Shown: one piece after another, positions 37,001 to 60,389 of the stretch
Numbering within the stretch: position 1 is the stretch's first letter
Layout: the number at the start of each line of letters is the position of its first letter
DNA from: Procambarus clarkii
Taxonomy: Eukaryota; Arthropoda; Malacostraca; Decapoda; Cambaridae
DNA length: 64,000 nt
NCBI RefSeq assembly: GCF_040958095.1
Contig: NC_091156.1
Span: 17,162,628 to 17,226,627 of the forward strand
Direction: 5' to 3'
Position numbers and translations under genes: made by a program
Notes under the pieces: generated by a model
The model's input: the letters and a program-made list of their open reading frames with translations, nothing else
Databases searched by the model: none
Told to the model about the DNA's origin: nothing

Positions 37001-37715
37001 CTTCGTCTCCTGCTTTCCCGGAGGCAATCCTCCTTCGTGGTAGTAGTTGACTCTCGTAGTGCCCTCATGGCTTTAGGGTCCTTTAATCCAGTCCACCCTG
37101 TGGTCATCGAGATTCAACATTGGCTGTTTCTTATCTCCAGTAAATTTAAGTCGGTTGCGTTTTGCTGGGTTCCCAGCCATGTTGGTGTCTCTTTAAATGA
37201 GTGTGCGGATGGTGCTGCTAAGGACGCTATCCGCACTTGTCCCATCTCCCATAAAGGTGTTCCTTATTCTGACTTTTACCCAGTTACTCATGCCTCCATC
37301 CTTGCCCAATGGCAGAGTTGTTGGTCTTCTGTTCTTGGTAACAAACTGCGTACTCTTAAGAGTTGTGTGTCCCAGTGGCCTTCCTCCTGCCACCGTAACT
37401 GGCGGTGGGAAATGGCTCTGGCTAGGTTACGTATTGGCCATACCCGTTTAACTCACGGTCACTTAATGGAGCGCCGCCCTGCTCCTTATTGTCCCTCTTA
37501 CGGTCGTACATATCCTTGTTGAATGTCCTGACTTCCAGGACGAGCGTGTGTCTTGTTTTCCGACTGTCCTCCTCGGTCGCTTGTCCCTTGATAGAATTCT
37601 TGGCGACTCTGATACTTTTGATATCGTTCGCCTTATGCGTTTTTGTTCTCGTATTGGCATCCTTGGTGATATTTGGCGCCCTCTGATTATCCCGCACTTT
37701 GATGGTGCTACATAG
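34025..37715 (+). pseudogene. Inner I-type element ORF2 (endonuclease, RT, RNase H)
   Basis: ATG at 34025 (MSILQWNIRGFYANFHEL). The endonuclease shows LLLGDFNCRHSLWGD and LHNSDHFPI (34390-34640). The reverse transcriptase shows FDLEKAYDMTWRY at about 35735, GVPQGSVLSTTLF at about 35895 and an intact YVDDLTL at about 35990. The RNase H shows FTDGSKSAGG at about 36870, FTAELYAI, VVVDSRSALMAL and WVPSHVGVSLNECADGA near 37165. Frames shift near 34295, 35190, 35640 and 37520. The catalytic residues that can be seen are intact, so decay is recent. Confidence 0.85.
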
Positions 37716-37764
37716 CCTTCCCGGTTTGGTGCCTTCTATTGATAATTACTTACTATTTCCGACC

Positions 37765-40760
37765 TCTCCATTCTGCCTCTCCCACACGCCCTCCTCCTTT
37801 TTCATGACACACTCTTCGATGCTGCCCTCCACTCTTTTCCTCGCTCCTGCTCTCGGGAACGTGGAAGTGCATTCCCTGGTGGAATGTGGAAGTGCATTCC
37901 CTGGTGGAATGTGGACTGTGCTCAGGCTGTCCGCTGTAAGCGTGCAGCCTGGAAGAGACATCGCCGCCAGCAGACGGTTCAGTCTTTTCTTTTGTTTCGG
38001 AAGGGAAGTGCGGTGGCACGTAGGACCATCCGTGCGGCTAAACGTGCTTGCTGGATGTCTTATGTTTCCACCGTTACGTCCGAAACTCCTCTGCCACTGG
38101 TCTGGAAGCGTATCCGGAAGATTGCAGGTAAGTTCATTCCCGATGTCTCACTGGTCCTTCGCCTCCGTGGTGCTCTTTTGGCGGACCCATTGCAGGTCGC
38201 GACCGAACTGGGTTCCCATTTTTCATCTGTTAGTTCTGGTTCTCATCTTCCCCAAACCTTCCTTCTTCGTAAGCCTATTCTTGAGTCTCGTCCTTTAAAT
38301 TTCTGTACTTATCTTCGCCTTCCCTATAATGATCCCTTTCTCTCTCTGAGCTTCTATCTGTCCAAGCTCTTTGCGGTTCTGGTTCCGATGGCATTCATTA
38401 TGAAATGCTTCGCCATCTCCCTCTGTGTACGTCTCGACATTTACTGGATCTGTACAATCGGGTCTAGGAGTCGTCGTCAGTCCCTGAAGACTGGCTCGAT
38501 GCTGTTGTCCTCCCTGTTCGGAAACCAGAGTCTCTCGAGTCATCCTCCAAGGACTTCCGCCCTATTGCCCTCACGAATTGTCTGCAAGCTCTTTGAACGT
38601 ATGGTTAACGTTCGTTTGATGTGGTTCTTAGAACACTAACACCGCCTCTCCCCTTCTCAATTTGGTTTTCGCAAGTGCCCCAGCACAACGAATGTCCTGG
38701 TGAACTTGGAGGTCTATATTCGTACTGCTTTTGCTACGAAGACCTCCGTTGTTGCCATCCTTTTTGACCTGGAAAAGGCTTACGACACTACCTGGCGGTA
38801 TCATATTCTGTCTCAACTTCATTCTTTTGGCCTTCGTGGGAATCTCCCTCTCTTCCTCCAGAGTTTCCTCTCTCGTCGTCCCTTTCGTGTGGGGCTTGGA
38901 ACCACACTCTCTGCCCCTTTTTGGCAGTATGAGGGTGTACCCCAGGGTAGTGTTCTGAGCACTACGATTTTTCTAGTTGCCCTCAACAGTCTTCTTTCCT
39001 CTCTTCTTTCTGGCGTCTTCTCTGCTCTCTATGTCGATGATCTTACCCTTTGCTGTCAGGGTGATGATTCGCCTCTCCTTCAACGACGGCTTCAACTTGC
39101 GATTGATGCCGTGTCGTCTTGGGCCACCGATCATGGCTTCAAGTTCTCTACTTCTAAGACTTGTGCTATGACTTACTCGGAAGCATGTAGTTTTTCGTCC
39201 CTCTTTGTCCCTTTATGGTCATCCCCTTGTGTACATGGATTCCGCTAAGCTTTTGGGGTTAATCTTTGACACTCGTTTGTCTTGGTCAGCCCATATCTCT
39301 TACCTCCGAGTTGAATGCTCTAAGGCCCTTAACCTCCTTAAGGTTTTGTCCCATACTTCTTGGGGAGTGGATAGGCGTACGCTCCACCATTTGCACTCCT
39401 CTCTCGTCCTGTCTAAACTCGATTATGGTTGCCCTGCATACTCTTCTGCTTCTCCTTCTACTCTTCGCCGTCTTGATGCTTTGCACCATACAGGGTTGCG
39501 TCTCAGCTCTGGTGCCTTTCGTTCGACTCCCGCCCTCAGTTTGTATGTTGACACTGGCTTTCCCTCTCTCCAGGACCGCCGTGATCGCTACTGTCTTCGC
39601 TATCTTGCGCGGTCCTTACAACATCCTTCCTCTCGCCTCTATCGTGCTTTAACTTTTACCCCTCCTGTAGCTCCTATTCCTCTTCATCGTCTCCCTCTTT
39701 CTGTTTGGTTATCTCGCTTACAGGATTCTCTTTCTGTACATATTTCTAATGTTTCTCCACGTATTATTCCTTCCTTGCCTCTGTGGAGAGTCCCAAGTTT
39801 TGTACGTCCTTGACTCGTATCACTAAAGCTTTTACCCCTCCTACGATTCTGAAACGTCTCTTCCTTGAGCACTTTTCTTCGCACTCCCACTCTATTTCAG
39901 TCTTCATCGATGGGTCTAAGTCTGTGGACGGTGTGGACTACTCTGTTGTTTTTCCTGACCACACTTATATGTGTCACCTCCCTTCAGAGGCTAGTGTCTT
40001 CACTGCAGAACTTTATGCTATTCTCTATGCTCTCCGTCTCTTGCTTTTTCATTGTCATTCCTCCTTTGTTGTCGTAGTTGACTCTCGTAGTGCCCTCATG
40101 GCTCTAGGGTCCTTTAATCCTGTCCATCTGGGGGTCGTCGAGATTCAACGTTGGCTGTTTCTTATTTCTAGTAAATTTAAATCAGTAGAGTTTTGCTGGG
40201 ATCCCAGCCATATTGGTGTTTCTTTAAATGAGCGTGCGGATGCTGCTGCTAGGGAAGCTATCCGTTGTTGTCCCATCTCCCGTAAAGGTATTCCTTATTC
40301 CGACTTTTATCCTGTTATTCATTCCTCCATCCTTGCCCGTTGGCAGGGTAGTTGGTCCTCTGTAGTTAGTAACAAGCTGCGTACTCTCAAATGTAGTGTC
40401 CCCGTGGCCTTCCTCCTACCACCGTAACCGGCGGTGGGAAACTGCTTTGGCAAGGCTGCGGATTGCCCATATTCGCTTAACCCAGTCATTTAATGGAGCC
40501 CTGCCCTGCTCCTTATTGTCCAAATTGCGTTATCCCTTTTACAGTTGTGCGTATCCTTGTTGAATGTCCTGACTTCCAGGATGAGCATGTCTTGCTGTCC
40601 GACCGTCCCTCGCGGTCACTTGTTCCTCGATAGAATTCTAGGTGAATCGGATACTTTCGATATCGTTCACCTTATGCGTTTTTGTTCTCATATTGGCATT
40701 CTTGGAGATATTTAGCGCCCTCTAATTATTTCGCACTTTGATGGTGCTACACACCCTTCC
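37765..40760 (+). pseudogene. Outer I-type element ORF2, RT and RNase H part
   Basis: This continues the outer ORF2 after the 11-bp duplication (DLS...LPLPHALLLFHDTLF in parallel with the inner copy). A duplicated stretch (GGTGGAATGTGGAAGTGCATTCCCT-type, 25-27 bases) lies at about 37865-37915. RT: FDLEKAYDTTWRY, GVPQGSVLSTTIF, YVDDLTL at about 39030. RNase H: FIDGSKSVDG, FTAELYAI, VVVDSRSALMAL, PSHIGVSLNERADAA. Shifts occur near 38340, 38640, 39170 and 39790. Confidence 0.82.
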
Positions 40761-41313
40761 CGGTTTAGTGCCTTCTTTTGATAATTACCTTACCTTCGTG
40801 CCTATAATTTGTTAATAAGAGGTGGGGTGGGGGGGGAATTCAATGATTTTTCTTTTAAAAAACACTAAATATATTTAGGGTGGAATATTCTTGCACAATG
40901 AGCCTCATTTTAAAGCTGGAGAAGTTGTTGACCTGGAAAATGTACAAAAGTCTGTTACTGCCTAAACCCATTCAATAAAATATACTAATAATTATTTACA
41001 CACTGAACAAATTAGAGGGAATGGGTCCAGGAGGCATGGCAGGAAGTTCAAAATAGCCCCATTTAAAAGTACAGGTGCAATGGGTGCACTTAAGAGAAAA
41101 TTCTATTTGCATTAAGGATCCAAGAATTTAAAACTTGCTGATCTCACATAGTGTTCAAAGGAGAACCTTATCAATTGGGCTGTAATTCATATATGCCACT
41201 TCTCACAGTAAGAGCTTCATTGACCAGATCATCAACCATGAAACCTGCTTGGAAACTGGGTTGTGGGGACATTGATCCTTGGAACCTAAAGGTAACTGCC
41301 TTGAAGTTTTTGA

Positions 41314-41350
41314 GGGTAACATGGTCTCAGCATGTGAGACCATGTTACCC
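41314..41350. repeat. Perfect 16-bp hairpin at the left-arm breakpoint
   Basis: GGGTAACATGGTCTCA, loop GCATG, then the exact complement TGAGACCATGTTACCC. The right arm has GGGTAACATGG, then 12 extra bases, TCTCTC and AGCATGTGG, with no fold-back. So homology between arms ends inside this hairpin, at about 41336. It looks like a local template switch at the edge of the duplication. Confidence 0.85.
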
Positions 41351-41376
41351 CATCATATTAAATAATGTTGTAAATA

Positions 41377-42705
41377 ATGAATTAAAAAAAAAGTCAACTT
41401 GTGGATGTCAACCAACAAACTCACAATAAACATAGAAAAGACCTACTACATCTTATTTGGAAGCAAATCAACATATGCAATTCAGCTTCAGATAGACTGA
41501 TATGTTAACATTAGCAATAAAAATGATGGAAAGTTCCTTGGCCTATACTTAGACAAGAGACTCAACTTCAGCACCCTCATTCAACTCATAACTAAAAAAG
41601 GTTTCTAAAACAGTTGGTATACTCTCTAAGATCAGATATTATGTACCTTACTCTGCTCTCCTCTCACTCTACTATGCACTTATCTATCCCTATCTTACCT
41701 ATGGTATCTGTGCTTGGGGTTCAACCTCTGCAAACTACCTCAAGCTCATCACCACCCAGCAAAAATCTGCTATCAGGGCAATAACAAACTCTGCTTTCAG
41801 ACAACGCACAGCTCCCGTTTAAATCCCTAAACATGCTAAATATAAATTCACTCCATACATTCTCGTGTCAATTACATTTATAAAACCCTATTCTTAAGTG
41901 CAAACCCTGTTCTGAAACTCTTCCTGCACAGATGTAATAGAACCCATAATCACCACACCAGACATAAACCTCTCTTTGATATCCTCAGTCAAACTTAATC
42001 TGTGTAAACACTACGCAAATAAAGGGACCTAGTCCATCGAACTCACTCCCTAATGAACTGAAAAGCTGTCCAACTTTTGCCTAATTTCAAATTTTTTACC
42101 TAATTTCATCTTCATAGTTTCCTATCTTGTGCTTTATTCAAAACTCAATATTTGCCTCATTTTTATTTCTAAATTTCCTACATTTGCCTTCCTATATTTG
42201 ACTAATTTATTCTATATTTGCCTCATTTAAAAACAAAACCAAAAAGTGTCTAATTTCATCTTCATAGTTTCTTACCTTGTGGTTTAAAATTGCACTGTAT
42301 CTAGTGCTACCAAATCTCCCAATCTTTATGTACCTAATCCAAACAACTTTACCATTATGATCATTGCTGTCTTCTTATATGAGCTATCAAAATGCTGTAT
42401 TGTGCCTATTAATCTTTGTTAAACTACCAATCAAGCTGTCAATGCAATCAATCAGAGCTACTGATGTGCTTTAATATACCTACTAATCACTCTCATCTCA
42501 TTTTTTTCTTGCAATGTACCTGTTATAATTTTATAAATTTTGCTAGAATTTACCTACTTAAAATTATGTTAGATAAAGGACCTGCCCGAAACACTGCGCG
42601 TACTAGTGGCTTTACAAGAATGTAAACACCATGCTATGTATCCTCACAAACCCAATGTACCTTCTTGTATATATATAAATAAATAAATAAATAAATTACT
42701 TATTG
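41377..42705 (+). mobile_element. LINE 3' fragment with (AAAT)n tail, palindrome centre
   Basis: Translation across frames gives a reverse-transcriptase C-terminal region: LWMSTNKLTINIEKTYYILF at about 41400, KFLGLYLDKRLNF at about 41530, then a KK...VGILSKIRYYVPY-like thumb and a long AT-rich 3' UTR. It ends in TATATATAAATAAATAAATAAA at about 42670-42697, a typical microsatellite tail. The fragments at 23140-23765 and 49857-52100 are the same family. It is the first element of the central spacer. Confidence 0.68.
42676..42700. repeat. (AAAT)n microsatellite tail
   Basis: About five ATAA units closing the LINE fragment; probably its 3' tail. Confidence 0.8.
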
Positions 42706-44342
42706 TTACACACAGCCAAATTGTCACAGGAAGAGGTCTTGGACCCCTACTTCCCTCTCTCTTTTTTAACAGGTCATAATAGTCCGTACAGTCATAGTTA
42801 TAGGTTTAAGTATTCAATGAGAGAAGTTTTTGAAGTTTTTACCCTTCTTACCTAACATCATTTGTGCAGTGGGGCATTTGGTGATAGTAAATGCTCCCAC
42901 CAGCCACCTTCTCTCATATTTCATGTTCATCAGTTTATTTACTTAATAACTACTGGTATAATATCTTGCAAATATAAAACTAATTCTAATATCATAAAAA
43001 GACATATTTACTACAAGTTTCAAGCACAGAATGCATATATAACCAACATGAAAGACCCCTCTTCATGAAATTCGCCAACTAAAATCTTTTATTTATATTA
43101 AAATCAATCCTCCGTGTTGTGTAATAGAGAAAAATTGAGTTATATCCAGTTTACATAAAGCTACGAGTGGTTGACAGCAATCTTAGCTGACGGAGCATAC
43201 TTATAAAGGTTTTCCTTCTTAGTGTGGCTACCCGAATACCGACCTAGCCGCTTCGAAGGCGCCAAGAAGAAAAACATTCGTAAGTCGCTTCGTGAATCTG
43301 GCACCTTGGACAGTGTTACGAAGAGTAAAGTGCTTCCATTATCAACACACAATCATCGTCTACAAATAAGGAAAGTGTCCAATTCTGAAACCCATTATAG
43401 CTGTCATTCCTAACCAGAAATGTTAGGTAGCTAGGGTAAGCTGGTTAGGACACGAGACTAAACACAAAACAAGGTAAATATTCCTTGAACCTCATCTAAT
43501 AAATCATTATTGTATTTCCTCTGATATAGCTGTCTTATTTATGATTACTGCTATTACTGTGCCCTTTGACTGGTGTAATTGAAGAGGAAACAGAATTAAC
43601 ACTAGTTACCTAGTACACCAGTACATGGTGTTGACGCCAGCCTCAACCATGAGCATTATTTGGTGTAATCATCCTTGTTCACAGCTGGTGGGTCAGGCTC
43701 ACTATATAGACTACAGATAAGCTGTAGTTTTGTTAAATTTAATTACTAACAGCTGTAGTTTTGTTAATTTTAATTACTAACATGTGTAGTCTAATACTGT
43801 AGTGAATGTCTACTAACCAATAATTTATATTGATGGCTATATAAACCATAAACCCCCCATAATGTGTAAGGAAGTGATTTGTGGGAAATTGTTAAATCAT
43901 ACAGTCCACTTTAAACATCATAGTTTGCTATCGAAAATAATAAATTAACGTAAAGTATAAGTTACTATATACATTAATATAAATTAATAAATGTATAAAT
44001 CTCACAGGTCAATTCCCCACTGGTGTGTTCAAAGGGAGTAAAGTACCGGACAGTATTCCAGACAAGATATTACAAGTGTTTTGAAAAGTTGGAGCAATGT
44101 GTTGGCATCCATTGATTAGAATGTTCTCAAACTACCTTGTCAATTTCTTTGCTGATGTAAAACAATACAGCAAAAGTGGTCTAATGAAAATTAAGTTGGT
44201 AATTATGAAGCAAAGATGCCAACATGAAAGCATTAAGTTGAGCAATGTGAGGTATTACATTCATGTAATGGGTATGATAAGAGATAAATGTAAAAAGTAA
44301 TTATACTTCGTAAGTAATCATAAAAATGTAATCACTCTTCGG
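42706..44342. other. Central spacer, AT-rich, apparently single copy
   Basis: The sequence between the arms has no match elsewhere in the window that I can see. It is AT-rich except for a more GC-rich island at about 43180-43360. That island holds a + frame (43222-43413, WLPEYRPSRFEGAKKKNI) and an overlapping - frame (43352-43161, GRYSGSHTKKENLYKYAP). I recognise neither. A 27-base AACAGCTGTAGTTTTGTTAA-type duplication lies at about 43715-43780. Confidence 0.45.
43222..43413 (+). other. Possible small exon or ORF in the central spacer
   Basis: A 63-codon frame from ATG 43222, lysine/arginine-rich, in a local GC-richer island within AT-rich DNA. The antisense frame 43352-43161 is equally open. 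It has no family match that I know and no clear splice sites. It is offered only as a place to look for a transcript. Confidence 0.15.
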
Positions 44343-45033
44343 TCAAATATAATTACCAACAGACCCTTGACAATTTTCCAGAATGACCACGACAACTTCC
44401 TTTAAAAGCAACTGCAGCCTAGCTAATTCGGCCACATGCTGAGAGACCAGATTACAAGCCATGTTACCCTCAAAAACTTCAAGGCAGGTTATCTTAAGGT
44501 TCCAAGGATCAATGTCCCCATGGCCCAGTTTCCAACCAGGTCTCATGGTTGATGACCTGGTCAACCAAGCTCTCACTGTGAGCAGTGGCATATATGAATT
44601 ACAGCCCAAGTGATAAGGTTGTCTTTTGAACACCATGTGAGATCAGCTAGCTTAAATTTCTTGGATCCTTAATGCTAATAGTTATCTCTTATCCCATTGC
44701 ACCTCTACCTTTCAATGGGGCTATTTTGAACTTCCTGCCATGCCTCCTGGACCCATTCCCTCTAATATTTTCAGTCTAAATTATTAGTATATCATTGAAT
44801 GGGTCTAGGCAGTAACAGATTTTTGCACATTTTTCCAGGTCAAGAACTTCTCCAGCTTTGAATGAGGGGCAGTGTGCAAGAATATTCCACCCTAAATATA
44901 TATATAGTGTTTTTAGAAGAAAAACCAAGACTTCCATCATTTCCCCCCCCATTTAAATCAATTAAATTATAGGCATGAATAGGTAATAGGGATATAACTT
45001 TTATAATGAACATACAAATATTTAACAAAAATA
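44343..45033. other. Innermost part of the right arm
   Basis: From 44433 this is collinear with left 40799-41336. It carries a 97-codon - frame (44636-44343) matching a + frame in the left arm (41151-41429). The frames diverge by indels where the left hairpin lies, and no family is recognised. It is likely an old intergenic repeat. Confidence 0.5.
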
Positions 45034-45039
45034 TTTATT
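45034..45039 (-). promoter_or_regulatory. METTL1: Polyadenylation signal AATAAA, METTL1-B
   Basis: Read as TTTATT on the + strand; it mirrors 28418-28423. If used, the copy-B 3' UTR would be about 2.7 kb and would include the 40-bp array and the Penelope-like fragment. Confidence 0.45.
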
Positions 45040-45135
45040 AACAATATCTTGAAAACTTTACAAACACTAAATCAAGTTTTACATTATTTACAAGTTCATA
45101 CATTATTCTCCTGCTGACTAATAGTGCCATTAATG

Positions 45136-45210
45136 CTCCACACAACTGGGACAAGTTGAACACATGACAATGCTCCACACAACTGGGACAAGTTGAACAC
45201 ATGACAATTA
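45136..45210. repeat. Two diverged 40-bp satellite units
   Basis: GCTCCACACAACTGGGACAA occurs twice, 37 bases apart. These are outlying units of the array at 46331-47195, separated from it by the Penelope-like fragment, which therefore probably entered an existing array. Confidence 0.8.
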
Positions 45211-45214
45211 ATTA

Positions 45215-46330
45215 CCAATTAAAACCAATTAGTGTAGTAAGGGCAGTTTAGCTTAGGTTCAAGTCTTGGTGGGTCTCAACCCGACCTCGTGTTCAGGCAT
45301 TTGCCCATCTTTTCTCGTTCTATCCCTAGCAAGTATAAGGCGCTAATGGGTTTTTAACTGCCCTTACTACACTTCTTTAATTGGTTTAGCTACATTGCTT
45401 GTATGTTTAATTTTTAAATTTAGCCGATACCAGCTTGTCCCTCAGGGATTTATTTCTTCTCCTCCATGCTTCCTACCATAATTCCAAAAATGTCATCTAT
45501 GTACCGAAAATATAGGTTCGGTCCTTTCCCTAAATTCTTCCTTTTGGATTCAAAAACCTCGTGTACAAATATTTCAGCTATTGCTACACTACTGGACGCT
45601 CCTATCGCCGTACCTTTTATCTGTCTATAGGTTTTATCTCCAAATGTTAGGATTGTATCCCGCATTACATGGAGAATGGCTTCCGTTAGGAGTTCTTTGG
45701 AAGGTGGCCTGAAGATTCCTGCTTTCCTAAGTTCCCTGCCCACTTTGTATGCATTCCTATCAAAAAATTCCGCAACCACTGTGGCTGCCTCTCTTTGAGG
45801 TATGCTCAGGTATAGGGAAACTATATCCAGGGAAAACAGGATTGCTCCATTTGGTACCGGGCCCCGTTCCTCATTTGTTTTGTCCAGTCTCCTGAGGTCT
45901 GTTGTGTCTTTCAATCTCTTTCAGAAGGGGGAGTAAGGGGTTTAGTAAGGCTGTGCATATTTTATCGATTGGTTTCGTGGGTGCCCTGCAACCACTTAAT
46001 ACTGGGCGACCTGGCCAGGTACCGGTCCCTTTATCTACCTCTATGTATTTTAGGCAGTAGGTAAAGATTTGGTATTTCTGACTTAAAGAGGAAGGTGTCT
46101 AGTAGAAACTCTCATGAGGCTTTTCCCTCCTCCGTTATTGAAGAAAGACAGAATAAGGGTTCTGCTTCTTTTTTGGGCATTTGTTAATGCCGTCTGGCCA
46201 TTAAGGATGGGTTTGTAGGTCGAGGTGTCATTCAGATGTCTCCCCATCTCTTTATGGTAATTCTTCTTTTCCCACAGGACTACTGAGCCCCCCTTTATCC
46301 ACCTGTTTTATGACTACATCTCTTCTATCA
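45215..46330 (-). mobile_element. Penelope-like element fragment (right arm only)
   Basis: A 1.1-kb piece on the - strand lying between satellite units. Near its 3' side is a long inverted repeat: GTGTAGTAAGGGCAGTT at about 45231-45247 against AACTGCCCTTACTACAC at about 45356-45372. The left arm has no trace of it. Confidence 0.7.
45450..46325 (-). pseudogene. Penelope-like reverse transcriptase, partial and frameshifted
   Basis: The open part 45914-45450 has FSLDIVSLYLSIPQREA (RT box with the first Asp), GTAIGASSSVAIAEIF and FRYIDDIFGIM, the Penelope form of the catalytic YxDD. Upstream, in other frames, are VIKQVDKGG, a HLNDTSTYKP-like stretch and PVLSGCRAPTKPIDKI-like text, the usual order for this family. 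The GIY-YIG endonuclease end is not present. Stops and shifts upstream of 45914 make it inactive. Confidence 0.78.
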
Positions 46331-47195
46331 CACACAACTGGGACAAGTTGAACACATGGCATTAATGTTCCACACAACTGGGACAAGTTAATTATGTGAC
46401 ATTAATGTTCCACACAACTGGGACAAGTTAATTATGTGACATTAATGCTCCACACAACTGGGACAAGTTAATTATGTGACATTAATGCTCCACACAACTG
46501 GGACAAGTTAATTATGTGACATTAATGCTCCACACAACTGGGACAAGTTAATTATGTGACATTAATGCTCCACACAACTGGGACAAGTTAATTATGTGAC
46601 ATTAATGCTCCACACAACTGGGACAAGTTAATTATGTGACATTAATGCTCCACACAACTGGGACAAGTTAATTATGTGACATTAATGCTCCACACAACTG
46701 GGACAAGTTAATTATGTGACATTAATGCTCCACACAACTGGGACAAGTTAATTATGTGACATTAATGCTCCACACAACTGGGACAAGTTAATTATGTGAC
46801 ATTAATGCTCCACACAACTGGGACAAGTTAATTATGTGACATTAATGCTCCACACAACTGGGACAAGTTAATTATGTGACATTAATGCTCCACACAACTG
46901 GGACAAGTTAATTATGTGACATTAATGCTCCACACAACTGGGACAAGTTAATTATGTGACATTAATGCTCCACACAACTGGGACAAGTTAATTATGTGAC
47001 ATTAATGCTCCACACAACTGGGACAAGTTAATTATGTGACATTAATGCTCCACACAACTGGGACAAGTTAATTATGTGACATTAATGCTCCACACAACTG
47101 GGACAAGTTAATTATGTGACATTAATGCTCCACACAACTGGGACAAGTTGAACACATGGCATTAATGTTACTCACAATTGGGACAAGTTGGAACA
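46331..47195. repeat. 40-bp satellite array, about 22 copies
   Basis: GGACAAGTT recurs every 40 bases from 46341 to 47181. The central units (about 46440-47140) are identical in the text: ATTAATGCTCCACACAACTG then GGACAAGTTAATTATGTGAC. Edge units differ (AACACATGGC variant). The left arm has one partial unit at 28288-28325. The array lies in the probable 3' UTR of METTL1-B. Confidence 0.97.
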
Positions 47196-47754
47196 ACAAA
47201 TACTCATTTATGGCATATTGTGCAAATGCTCCACATTTTCTTATCTTCATCTCTTTGCCTTAACTTTATAATTTTAAGGTATATTCTCTTGCGATGCCTG
47301 TTCATCTTGCCCTTTAGCTCTTCCCTTCGCCCTACACTGCTTCTCTCCCTACAACTCTTACCCATTGCCTTATGCCTCTTCTTCTAGTACTACACTTCAT
47401 CATTTTACACATTCCCAGCATGAATGTTATGCTTAAGAATAGATTAGTCATGTAAATTCTTCACCCTGGATCACGTCCCTCAAATATACTAAGTGTACTT
47501 CTTTGGCAAAAACTATATGCAATTGGTTTGAGAGAATTTCTTGACCAACTTAGGTGATCTTTAGAAATATCCCCTATTACATAATGGAATATTGGGCATA
47601 CTGTATACACTATATAAAATGTTGGTAGAGTACTACAAATTGTATATTGTATGCCAGCCTGCCTCAGAGAAATCTATACAGTATACAGTATTTCAAAACT
47701 GTACTTAATGATTATCTAAAAGTGTAACATCTTTACAGAATCATCCGATACATT

Positions 47755-60130
<12,376 letters not shown>

Positions 60131-60217
60131 CTGCAAAGTAAATTAAATAATGTATATGTTTAGCTGGCTACTTTTTAAAATACGTAAACTACAAGTGTAA
60201 AATATGAATACAAAAGC

Positions 60218-60334
60218 AGATCACTGAGAATAATGAAACCACTTTCTTGGCAGTGCCTTGGTAGCTTCAAGACTAATCATCCAACCAGGTATAAGAACCT
60301 CTTCAATTTCTGCATTGTGCTCTTCAAGGGACAG
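60218..60334 (-). other. Short open frame, mirror of 2797-2913
   Basis: The same 38-codon stretch, without any difference I can find. Unrecognised. Confidence 0.2.
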
Positions 60335-60355
60335 AGCTCATGGAAATTACAAGAA

Positions 60356-60380
60356 CTATCAGGCTCGCAGAGCCTGATAG
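60356..60380. repeat. Perfect hairpin, mirror of 2754-2778
   Basis: CTATCAGGCTC, loop GCA, GAGCCTGATAG. Both stems are unchanged in both arms. Confidence 0.8.
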
Positions 60381-60389
60381 CTGTCGTCT

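Larger units (their letters stand above)
31552..37753 (+). mobile_element. I-type LINE (inner), nested, full length
   Basis: This is a 6.2-kb element flanked by a perfect 11-bp target duplication TATTTCCGACC (31541-31551 and 37754-37764). It begins CCCCTCACTGTCTGG, matching the outer leader start, and ends TTGATAATTACTTAC. The outer ORF2 reads on across the duplication, which shows that insertion happened inside an existing copy of the same family. ORF1 is at 32077-33961 and ORF2 at 34025-37715. Both carry a few frameshifts, so it is recent but dead. Confidence 0.85.
28502..40798 (+). mobile_element. I-type LINE (outer), split by a younger copy (left arm only)
   Basis: The outer element is 28502-31551 plus 37754-40798, about 6.1 kb in total. 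Its flanks are TGCCTATAA at 28493-28501 and 40799-40807. The right arm has one TGCCTATAA at the matching place, so this is a filled site. It starts CCCCTCCGTGG with a GC-rich leader and ends near TTGATAATTACCTTAC. It encodes a gag-like ORF1 and an ORF2 with endonuclease, reverse transcriptase and RNase H, the layout of I-group non-LTR elements. It sits about 75 bases after the METTL1-A poly(A) signal. Confidence 0.82.

Noticed and set aside
28502..40798. Tandem array of three LINEs
   Set aside because: The 11-bp duplication TATTTCCGACC at 31541 and 37754, and the continuation of the first element's ORF2 in the third, show one element nested in another.
46331..47195. CRISPR-like array
   Set aside because: The 40-bp units follow each other directly with no variable spacers, and the DNA is animal.
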